This document shows positions 57,320 to 64,000 of a DNA stretch of 64,000 nucleotides, in pieces (position 1 is the first letter of the stretch; the number at the start of each line of letters is the position of its first letter). This stretch comes from Suilimivivens aceti (GTDB taxonomy: Bacteria > Bacillota > Clostridia > Lachnospirales > Lachnospiraceae): positions 62,001-126,000 of the forward strand of contig NZ_JAOQKJ010000008.1 of the NCBI RefSeq assembly GCF_025567405.1, in the 5' to 3' direction. The notes under the pieces were generated by a model. The model had not been told where the DNA came from. It ran no database searches and saw nothing but the letters and a program-made list of their open reading frames with translations. A program made the position numbers and the translations under genes.

Positions 57320-58579
57320 TTATTTTGCTTTTTGCATGTGTTCCTGATGAATGACAAGTGGCTTGCTCGTTCCATCCACCGCTTCCTTCGTGATCACACA
57401 CTCTTCAATGGTATCATCTGAAGGAATATTAAACATGACATCCATCATTACCTTTTCCATAATAGAACGCAGACCTCTGGCTCCGGTCTTCCGCTCAAAT
57501 GCCTGTTTTGCAATCGCTCTGATCGCATCCTCTTCAAAGGTGAGCTTCACATCATCCAGCTCAAACAGCTTCTGATACTGCTTTACAAGTGCATTCTTAG
57601 GTTCCTTCAGGATCCGGATCAGTGCATCCTCATCCAGTCCTTCCAGAGATACACTGATCGGCACACGTCCAACAAACTCGGGGATCAGCCCAAATTTCAC
57701 AAGATCCTGAGGAGTTACCTCCTTCAGCATTTCACTGATCTCCTGTGTCTTCTTATCTGCGATCTCCGCATCAAAACCAATCGAATTACGGTTCAGTCTG
57801 TTCTCTACGATTTTCTCAAGGCCGTCAAACGCACCACCGCAGATAAACAGAATATTAGTAGTATCAATCTGTATCAGTTCCTGGTGTGGGTGCTTTCTTC
57901 CCCCCTGAGGCGGTACACTTGCTACCGTTCCTTCTACGATCTTCAGCAGTGCCTGCTGGACACCTTCTCCTGATACATCTCTTGTAATAGATACATTTTC
58001 ACTTTTCTTGGTGATCTTGTCGATTTCATCAATATAAATGATACCAAGCTGTGCCTTTTCCACATCATAATCTGCTGCCTGGATCAGCTTCAGAAGAATG
58101 TTCTCCACATCTTCACCCACATATCCGGCTTCTGTCAATGTGGTCGCATCTGCAATTGCAAAAGGTACATTGATGATCTTCGCCAGTGTCTGAGCAAGGT
58201 AGGTTTTTCCGGAACCGGTAGGTCCCATCATAATAATATTGCTCTTCTGCAATTCCACATCATCAGGATCCTTCGGTGCCATAACTCTCTTATAGTGATT
58301 GTATACAGCAACTGCCAGCACCTTTTTAGCTTCATCCTGCCCGATCACATATTCATCGAGGAAATTCTTGATCTCTACCGGTTTGAGCAGATTGATCTCC
58401 ATTTCCCCTTCTTCCTGCAGCTCTGTTTCTTCGTATTCTTCCTCAACGATATCGGAACAGATAGATACACATTCATCACAGATATATACCCCTGCGGGAC
58501 CTGCAATCATTTTCTTTACCTGACTTTGTGTCTTATTACAAAATGAGCACCTGATATTGTCAGTATTCTTGCCTGCCAT
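57320..58579 (-). CDS. clpX: Clp protease ATPase subunit ClpX
   Basis: The protein has 419 aa. The N-terminal zinc domain has C11, C14, C34 and C37. The AAA+ core shows MMGPTGSGKTYLAQTLA, YIDEIDKI and the pore loop GYVGEDVE, with the sensor part RKTGARGLRSI. It unfolds proteins and feeds them to ClpP, encoded just upstream on the same strand. It is followed by a terminator that separates it from lon. Confidence 0.97.
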   Translation of the reverse strand: MAGKNTDNIRCSFCNKTQSQVKKMIAGPAGVYICDECVSICSDIVEEEYEETELQEEGEMEINLLKPVEIKNFLDEYVIGQDEAKKVLAVAVYNHYKRVMAPKDPDDVELQKSNIIMMGPTGSGKTYLAQTLAKIINVPFAIADATTLTEAGYVGEDVENILLKLIQAADYDVEKAQLGIIYIDEIDKITKKSENVSITRDVSGEGVQQALLKIVEGTVASVPPQGGRKHPHQELIQIDTTNILFICGGAFDGLEKIVENRLNRNSIGFDAEIADKKTQEISEMLKEVTPQDLVKFGLIPEFVGRVPISVSLEGLDEDALIRILKEPKNALVKQYQKLFELDDVKLTFEEDAIRAIAKQAFERKTGARGLRSIMEKVMMDVMFNIPSDDTIEECVITKEAVDGTSKPLVIHQEHMQKAK

Positions 58580-58634
58580 TTCTGATTTCCTTCCTCAATT
58601 TTCTGTGCCGGCTACGCACGTATCCACAAAGGAA

Positions 58635-59225
58635 TTACTGTTCTCCACGCTTATATACCACTCTGTCGATCAGTCCGTATTCCTTCGCTTCTTCAGCAGT
58701 CATCCAGTTATCTCTTTCTGTATCTGCTGCGATCACATCATAATCCCTGCCTGTATTGGCTGCCAGGATTTTATTTAGCTTTTCCTTGGTCTGCAGGATA
58801 TGTCTTGCTGCGATCTCAATTTCTGTTGCCTGACCCTGTGCGCCGCCAAGAGGCTGATGGATCATGATCTCTGCATTGGGAAGAGCAAGTCTCTTTCCCT
58901 TGGTTCCACCGGCAAGGAGGAAAGCTCCCATACTGGCTGCCATACCCATACAATAGGTAGAAACATCACATTTCACATACTGCATGGTATCGTAAATAGC
59001 CATACCGGCAGTTACGCTTCCGCCGGGGCTGTTGATATAAAACTGAATATCCTTTTCAGGATCCTCCGCCTCAAGAAAAAGCATCTGTGCAACGATCAGA
59101 CTTGCCGTTACTTCATTGACCTCTTCCCCGAGGAAAATGATCCTTTCCTTTAACAGTCTTGAATAAATGTCATAAGACCGCTCACCACGGCTTGTCTGTT
59201 CAATGACATAAGGCACTAAACTCAT
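58635..59225 (-). CDS. clpP: ATP-dependent Clp protease proteolytic subunit
   Basis: The protein has 196 aa, normal length. The catalytic triad is visible: Ser98 in MGMAASMGAF, His123 in EIMIHQPLGG, and Asp172 in TERDNW. N-terminal SRGERSYDIYSRLLKERIIF is typical. It forms the tetradecameric chamber used with ClpX (next gene) and other Clp ATPases. It lies 40 bp behind tig. Confidence 0.97.
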   Translation of the reverse strand: MSLVPYVIEQTSRGERSYDIYSRLLKERIIFLGEEVNEVTASLIVAQMLFLEAEDPEKDIQFYINSPGGSVTAGMAIYDTMQYVKCDVSTYCMGMAASMGAFLLAGGTKGKRLALPNAEIMIHQPLGGAQGQATEIEIAARHILQTKEKLNKILAANTGRDYDVIAADTERDNWMTAEEAKEYGLIDRVVYKRGEQ

Positions 59226-59264
59226 TCTTATCTTCTCCTTTCAGACGACACCGAAAAAACTGAT

Positions 59265-60551
59265 TTATTTCTCCTTAGCGTTGTCTACGACAAACTCTGC
59301 TGCCTTCTTTACTGCGATATCCTCTTTGATCTGCTGAACGCTCTTCTCAGGAAGCAGTTCCTTTACCTTGTCTACTTCCATCTGGTATGCTTCTGCCATG
59401 GACTTTAATTCTTCTTCGTAGTCTTCTTCTGTAGCTTCGATCTTCTCTGCTGCAGCAACTGCCTCAAGAACAAGTCTGGACTGGATTCTCTTCTCAGCCT
59501 GAGGCTTCACCTGCTCGATCATCTGGTCATAGGAAGCACCTGTAAACTGGAAGTACTGCTCAAGGGTAAGTCCCTGCATCTGGATTCTCTGAGCGAACTC
59601 ATCGATCATCTGTCTCTGCTGTGTCTCGATCATGGCTTCAGGAATTTCCATATCGGAATCCTTGATGATCTCTTCGATAACTGCTGCTTCCTTTGCCTCT
59701 CTTGCAGCCTTTGCTTTTCTTTCTTCCAGTCTGCCCCTTATATCTGCCTTATATTCAGCAAGTGTCTCGAACTCGGAAACTTCGCTTGCAAACTCATCAT
59801 CCAGTGTGGGAAGCTCCTTCTCCTTAATCTCCTTAACGGTACATTTGAATACAGCTGCCTTTCCCTTTAAGTCTTCTGCCTGATAATCTTCAGGGAAGGT
59901 TACATTTACTTCTGTCTCCTTGCCGATCTCAGCGCCAACAAGCTGTTCTTCAAATCCGGGGATAAAGGTTCCGGATCCGATGGTAAGAGGATAATTCTCT
60001 CCCTTGCCGCCTTCGAATGCAGTTCCATCAACAAATCCTTCAAAATCAAGAGTTACAATATCGCCATCCTTTACAGCTCTGTCTGTAACATCAATATTTC
60101 TGGCGTTGCTTTCCCTTTCCTTATCGATTTCCTTATCTACTTCTTCATCAGTTACTTCTGTGTCAGCCTTCTCAACCTTGACACCCTTGTATTTGCCAAG
60201 CTTTACTTCCGGCTTTAATGCTACCTCTGCAGTAAAGATAAAAGGCTTGCCTGCCTCTACCTGTGCAACCTCGATCTTGGGGGAGGATACGATCTCTTCC
60301 TCACACTCGTCAACTGCCTTTTCATATGCTTCAGGGATCAGTGCATTCACTGCATCTTCATAAAATACTTCCTTGCCATACATTCTCTCGATCATCTGGC
60401 GGGGTACTTTACCCTTCCTGAATCCGGGAACGCTGATCTTGCTCTTATTCTTCTGATAAGCTCCCTCAATTGCCTTTTCCAGCTCTTCCGGCGCAACCTC
60501 AATGGTAAGCTTCGCCATGTTCTTTTCTAATTTTTCTACCTGTACGCTCAT
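59265..60551 (-). CDS. tig: Trigger factor
   Basis: The protein has 428 aa. Order: ribosome-binding N-domain with KISVPGFRKGKVPRQMIERM (the GFRxGKxP signature), FKBP-type prolyl isomerase domain (AVKDGDIVTLDFEGFVDGTA, IPGFEEQLVGAEIG), and the helical C-terminal chaperone arms. It meets nascent chains at the ribosome exit. It heads the tig-clpP-clpX operon; an extended -10 promoter (TGATATAAT) lies about 90 bp upstream. Confidence 0.96.
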   Translation of the reverse strand: MSVQVEKLEKNMAKLTIEVAPEELEKAIEGAYQKNKSKISVPGFRKGKVPRQMIERMYGKEVFYEDAVNALIPEAYEKAVDECEEEIVSSPKIEVAQVEAGKPFIFTAEVALKPEVKLGKYKGVKVEKADTEVTDEEVDKEIDKERESNARNIDVTDRAVKDGDIVTLDFEGFVDGTAFEGGKGENYPLTIGSGTFIPGFEEQLVGAEIGKETEVNVTFPEDYQAEDLKGKAAVFKCTVKEIKEKELPTLDDEFASEVSEFETLAEYKADIRGRLEERKAKAAREAKEAAVIEEIIKDSDMEIPEAMIETQQRQMIDEFAQRIQMQGLTLEQYFQFTGASYDQMIEQVKPQAEKRIQSRLVLEAVAAAEKIEATEEDYEEELKSMAEAYQMEVDKVKELLPEKSVQQIKEDIAVKKAAEFVVDNAKEK

Positions 60552-60637
60552 TCTGGTACATCCTCCTTAAAAAATATATCTGAGTAACTTCTTTTTCATT
60601 ACTGCATAAATTTTCGCATACTCACAGTCATTGTACG

Positions 60638-60648
60638 ATTATATCACA
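60638..60648 (-). promoter_or_regulatory. Extended -10 promoter of tig
   Basis: On the minus strand TG-A-TATAAT, the TATAAT being 60643-60638, with a weak -35 region. It lies about 90 bp before the tig start. Confidence 0.5.
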
Positions 60649-60659
60649 GGCCAGATGAA

Positions 60660-60949
60660 AATACCACTTTTTTTTCAGTAACTGTGCATAATTCCCTGTT
60701 TTTCAGAGAAATACTCATCTGGTCAATTTTCAGCCCCTTTTTGTTGACTAAATTGGTATTTTTTCATTTTTGAATTCTGCTTCCTGCAGATTTTATCTGA
60801 AAAACATTTTTATTTTTTCCTCTTGACTTTTTGAAAAACTGAGAAATCCCCCATTTCCACAAAGTTATCCACAATGACACACATGTCATTTACAAATAAC
60901 TGCTCTGTCTTTTTGAGATTGGAATGACGTCATTTTATGTTTTTCTCTT
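60660..60949. other. AT-rich spacer with two AATGAC/GTCATT palindromes
   Basis: No gene fits here. It holds AATGACGTCATT (60924-60935 region), a second AATGAC-N6-GTCATT (about 60874-60891), a single TTATCCACA at 60865-60873, and several T-runs behind the helicase stop. The role is unknown; one palindrome may stand for a regulator site. Confidence 0.35.
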
Positions 60950-63415
60950 TCATTTTTCAATTTCCTGCATTTCTGTGCTGCTCCATCCTTTTTCTTCCCA
61001 GAAATCAGAAATTTTCTTTTCTATCTGCTGCAGGGACACTCTTTCAAAGGTTTTCCACTCTCTCGGGAACATCCGTAAATAAGTTTCCGTGAGAAATCTG
61101 TCATCCAGAAGGGCAACAATTCCAATATCCTCTGCTGTGCGGATCACCCGTCCTGCCGCCTGCAATACCTTATTCATGCCAGGATAACGGTACGCATAAT
61201 CAAAACCGTCATCTCCCTGCTTTTCAAAATAATTCTTCAGGATCTCCCTTTCACTGCACACAAGGGGCAATCCGGTTCCTACGATCACAGCTCCTATCAG
61301 ACTGTCATTTTTCAGATCAATCCCCTCGCTGAAAATACCGCCAAGTACACAGAAGCCGATCAGAGTATGCGCATGTCCTGATTCTTTCTCCCCTTCAAAT
61401 CTTGTGAGGAACCCCTCTCTGCTCTCTTCATTCATATATTCTTCCTGTTTCAGACACTCAGCCCCGTCCTCTGTGGCAAAATGCTGTTCATACTGATCCA
61501 GTACCTGGTTCATAAAAGCATAGGATGGAAAAAAAGCCATATAATTTCCCCTTTTTCCGGTTATGATCCTATGGATATAGGACGCAATTTTATAATATTC
61601 CTCTTCTGACCGCCTTTTATATCTGCTGGTCACATCGGATGCAATAAAAAGTCCTCGTTTCTCCGGTTCAAATATGGATCTGGCATATACTTCATAGTCC
61701 TTTTCCTCTGCTCCCAGCAGCTTTTTGTAATACTGAATCGGCAGAAGTGTGGCCGAAAAGAGGATACTGCTCCTGCCCCTCTGCATACATTCTGCCAGTT
61801 TTTTCCCTGGATTGACACAGAACAGGCGGATCCGAAAATTTCCCTCCTCATCCAGCTTCGTATAGATCTCATAATGTTCATCCAGATCCTCATGGATCAT
61901 AAGAAAATGCGATACTCTAAAGTAAAATTCGGTAAGCTCTGCTTTCACCGGGCTCTCTTCATGGTCATCCAGATAATCATCAATAGCTGAAGACAGACTG
62001 TTCAGTGCCCTGACAAATGCTGCTATGCTGCTCTCATCCTCATATCTGTAACCGGCACAGTTTCGTTTCAATGCAAGAAGCTCTTTGTTACACCTGTCAA
62101 GCTGATGACAGATCCTTGTACTGTACTCCTTACAGAGCCTCTTCATGGCAAGAAAATCCTCCTTGATCAGGGCAGCCGAATACATTTCCCGTCCCCGTTC
62201 CACCAGATTGTGTGCCTCATCTATCAGAAAGATATAATTCTCCTGAACCCCTTCTGCAAAAAACCGCTTCAGGTATACATGAGGATCAAATAAGTAATTA
62301 TAATCCCCGATCACCACATCCGCAAACAGGCTCATATCCAGACAGAACTCAAAAGGACAGACCTGATGCTTCCTGGCATAGCTCTCGATCTCTCCTCTGC
62401 TGTAATTGTCCGTATGAGTCAACATATCATACAGAGCCTCATTCACTCTGTCAAAATGTCCCTTGGCATATGGGCAAAAGTCCGGATTACACTGACTTTC
62501 CTCCATAAAGCATATCTTATCCCGCGCGGTCAATACTACAGATTTCAGCTTCAGTCCTTTTTCTCTCATAAGGACAATGGTATTCTCTGCCACTGTCCTT
62601 GTAATTGTCTTCGCTGTCAGGTAGAAAATCTTATCTCCCATTCCTTCTCCCATGGCTTTCACTGCTGGAAACAGTGTAGAGATCGTCTTTCCCACACCAG
62701 TCGGTGCTTCTACAAACAGTTTTCTCTTATGATAAATAGTTCTATAGACATAAGTGACAAGATCCTTCTGTCCCTCCCTGTAGGGAAAAGGGAATTTCAG
62801 CTCCTTAATCGATGCTGTCCGGGTCTTCTCCCACTGGAACTGAAAGTCAGCCCATTTCTTATATTCCTGTATCAGATCCAGGAACCAGTTTTGCAGTTCT
62901 CTGACATCATATTCAAAATGAAAATATTTCAGTTCCTCCGTTTCCATATTACAATACGTCATCCGTACCCGGATCCGCCGCAGTCTATTCTGTATTCCAT
63001 AGATAGCTGCATAACATTTTGCCTGTGCAAGATGCACCGGCACGGCTTCCCTGATCTTATGTATCTCCCGGTAGGTTCCCTTGATTTCATCGACCGTAGC
63101 AGTCACAAGATCCGTATAAGCCGGCTTTATTTCCACCGTAGACAGCTCCGGTACTGCACTGACCTCACCTGTTTCTTCTATTATAATGCCATCAGCTCTG
63201 CCTTCCACAACTATGCTGTACTCTTCCATGTCAGCTGTATAGCGCAGAGCAACCTCCGCATGATAGGAAGAGCCCATCCGCCGCTGTATCATACGGTGGA
63301 TCCGTCCACCCTCCTGCATGGCATTATCTCTGGCACGCCCTTTTCGATTGTCAATATCTCCGCTCCGCAGAATAAATTCCACCAGATTTCTGACGGAAAC
63401 ATGCACCTCTGTCAT
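60950..63415 (-). CDS. DinG/Rad3-type DNA helicase with N-terminal PD-(D/E)XK-like domain
   Basis: The protein has 821 aa. The first 190 residues look like a PD-(D/E)XK/Cas4-type nuclease fold (GGRIHRMIQRRMGSSYHAEV, EGRADGIII, STVEIKPAY, LAQAKCYAAIYG). The superfamily 2 core follows: LFVEAPTGVGKTISTLFPAV (Walker A), FLIDEAHNL (DEAH), FSATLLPIQYY and a C-terminal GRVIRTAEDIG motif. Four Cys between motifs (ICFMEESQCNPDFC, VCPFEFC) match the Fe-S cluster of XPD-like helicases. It probably unwinds and trims damaged or looped DNA. It is common in Lachnospiraceae; the exact role is unproven. Confidence 0.85.
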   Translation of the reverse strand: MTEVHVSVRNLVEFILRSGDIDNRKGRARDNAMQEGGRIHRMIQRRMGSSYHAEVALRYTADMEEYSIVVEGRADGIIIEETGEVSAVPELSTVEIKPAYTDLVTATVDEIKGTYREIHKIREAVPVHLAQAKCYAAIYGIQNRLRRIRVRMTYCNMETEELKYFHFEYDVRELQNWFLDLIQEYKKWADFQFQWEKTRTASIKELKFPFPYREGQKDLVTYVYRTIYHKRKLFVEAPTGVGKTISTLFPAVKAMGEGMGDKIFYLTAKTITRTVAENTIVLMREKGLKLKSVVLTARDKICFMEESQCNPDFCPYAKGHFDRVNEALYDMLTHTDNYSRGEIESYARKHQVCPFEFCLDMSLFADVVIGDYNYLFDPHVYLKRFFAEGVQENYIFLIDEAHNLVERGREMYSAALIKEDFLAMKRLCKEYSTRICHQLDRCNKELLALKRNCAGYRYEDESSIAAFVRALNSLSSAIDDYLDDHEESPVKAELTEFYFRVSHFLMIHEDLDEHYEIYTKLDEEGNFRIRLFCVNPGKKLAECMQRGRSSILFSATLLPIQYYKKLLGAEEKDYEVYARSIFEPEKRGLFIASDVTSRYKRRSEEEYYKIASYIHRIITGKRGNYMAFFPSYAFMNQVLDQYEQHFATEDGAECLKQEEYMNEESREGFLTRFEGEKESGHAHTLIGFCVLGGIFSEGIDLKNDSLIGAVIVGTGLPLVCSEREILKNYFEKQGDDGFDYAYRYPGMNKVLQAAGRVIRTAEDIGIVALLDDRFLTETYLRMFPREWKTFERVSLQQIEKKISDFWEEKGWSSTEMQEIEK

Positions 63416-63452
63416 TCCTTATGCTCCTGCTTCTGTTTGCTGCATTCCTGAC

Positions 63453-63501
63453 TATAAAAATAACTCCCTATAAAGATAGTACGCTATCCTTCATAGGGAG
63501 T
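63453..63501 (-). terminator. Terminator of the HPr-like gene
   Basis: ACTCCCTAT pairs with ATAGGGAGT around an inner GATAG/CTATC stem; on the minus strand TTATTTTTAT follows. Confidence 0.8.
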
Positions 63502-63539
63502 CAATCAGACTGCTATTGTCTACCTGTCTGTAAATCCAC

Positions 63540-63767
63540 TCAACAGGCAAGTGCAAAATGATTCAAATAATCTTCAAATTCCTGATCATAGCCATTGTAG
63601 GAAACGGTAAGGATCTGATTCAGGTCCAGTCCGAGTACACCTACGATCGACTTTGCGTCAACTACAAATCTGTTATAGGATATATCAATATCAAAATCAC
63701 ATCTGGTAGCTGCTGCAACAAAATCCTTTACTTCATCCACTCTCAATCTGATTTTATGAGTTCTCAT
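63540..63767 (-). CDS. HPr-like protein without the phosphorylated His (Crh-like)
   Basis: The protein has 75 aa with the HPr fold outline: MRTHKIRLRVDEVKDFVAAA, TRCDFDIDISYNRFVVDAKS, IVGVLGLDLNQILTVSYNG. The loop that carries His15 in PTS HPr (GLHARPA) is not there. The KSI-VGVLGL segment around the regulatory Ser46 site is kept. That is the trait of Crh, a regulatory HPr paralogue of Bacillus used in catabolite control. AAAGGTGATACT precedes the ATG. It has its own promoter and terminator. The regulatory role is inferred. Confidence 0.75.
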   Translation of the reverse strand: MRTHKIRLRVDEVKDFVAAATRCDFDIDISYNRFVVDAKSIVGVLGLDLNQILTVSYNGYDQEFEDYLNHFALAC

Positions 63768-63847
63768 AGTATCACCTTTCTCTTTCTATGGATCAATCCA
63801 TAAACAACAAAGTAACAAAGAAAACGTTTTTTCTTCATTTTTGACAA

Positions 63848-63876
63848 ATATTATCATCCGGATAAGCTTTTGTAAA
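63848..63876 (-). promoter_or_regulatory. Promoter of the HPr-like gene
   Basis: On the minus strand TTTACA (63876-63871) and TAATAT (63853-63848) with a 17-bp spacer. Confidence 0.65.
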
Positions 63877-63912
63877 GTATTTTTTTTAGTACATAAGGCT
63901 AAATTTAAAGTC

Positions 63913-64000
63913 CTACTTATTTGCAGTATTCCCTGTATTTCCTCTGTTAAACTCTGTCATATATTTCCGGTAGCGGACAGGCAGCATTCCCCGCTGTAAT
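63913..64000 (-). CDS. C-terminal tail of an unidentified gene
   Basis: An open minus-strand frame enters from the right edge, reads LQRGMLPVRYRKYMTEFNRG and NTGNTANK, and stops at 63915-63913. The composition is protein-like, but 28 residues are too few for a family call. Confidence 0.35.
   Translation of the reverse strand, partial: LQRGMLPVRYRKYMTEFNRGNTGNTANK

Noticed and set aside
60865..60873. Perfect DnaA-box-like TTATCCACA between tig and the helicase
   Set aside because: It is single, and no dnaA, dnaN or box cluster is near, so an origin is not supported.
62366..63451. Plus-strand open frame of 361 codons
   Set aside because: It is opposite the helicase gene, with shadow composition and no ribosome binding site.

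Overview
The window looks like a chromosome segment of a low-to-mid GC Clostridia, most likely Lachnospiraceae (Blautia/Dorea/Ruminococcus-like). This is inferred from gene content and protein style (natural Amt-PII and SfsA-MutY fusions, QueH, DUF1653, ECF S component, sporulation-type YtaF, many terminators, AGGAGG ribosome binding sites); no marker gene was compared. Most genes are on the minus strand.

Layout. 1-8 kb: tail of an ECF S component, a PadR/DUF1700/DUF4097 envelope operon, a duplicated CmpB-type membrane protein, an inositol monophosphatase, a GH13 glucosidase and an anchored GH25 lysozyme with SH3b repeats. 8.1-12.95 kb is a graveyard of mobile DNA between the lysozyme gene and tRNA-Gly(CCC): a predicted holin-like type I toxin with an antisense RNA, an integrase joined to a relaxase by a deletion, an AlbA_2/Schlafen-type ATPase-like gene, small conjugative-element remnants, a yefM-yoeB module with a frameshifted toxin, and a broken second integrase. 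13-31 kb is housekeeping: argS, queH, purA, ilvE, folA-thyA with a beta-CASP nuclease, ytaF, a Ca2+-type P-ATPase, exported Cys-rich proteins, an EndA-like nuclease, a Dus protein and a MATE transporter.

32.5-36.3 kb is the most unusual stretch. A complete chemoreceptor gene and a decayed IS1182-like element lie between terminal inverted repeats (CAGACTGTAG) and 24-bp direct repeats. The direct repeats are copies of the tRNA-Gly(GCC) terminator hairpin. Removing the unit in silico rebuilds a perfect terminator behind the tRNA, so the unit seems to have inserted there. 36.5-42 kb: a GH3 hexosaminidase with a long A-rich leader or ncRNA driven by a consensus promoter, glyA, a DagK-like lipid kinase and a PAP2 enzyme. 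A 142-bp structured repeat occurs at 2.46 kb and again at 38.5 kb.

42-64 kb: a GT2 glycosyltransferase, an SfsA-MutY fusion, DUF1653, an aldose epimerase with an operator-like repeat, an exported four-repeat protein, an Amt-PII fusion behind two terminators in series, truA-vanZ-DUF308, a D-lactate-dehydrogenase-like enzyme, an AI-2E-type permease, and the protein quality-control cluster tig-clpP-clpX-lon-engB. A DinG/Rad3-type helicase with an N-terminal nuclease-like domain and a His-less, Crh-like HPr protein close the window. No CRISPR array, rRNA operon or intact prophage was seen.
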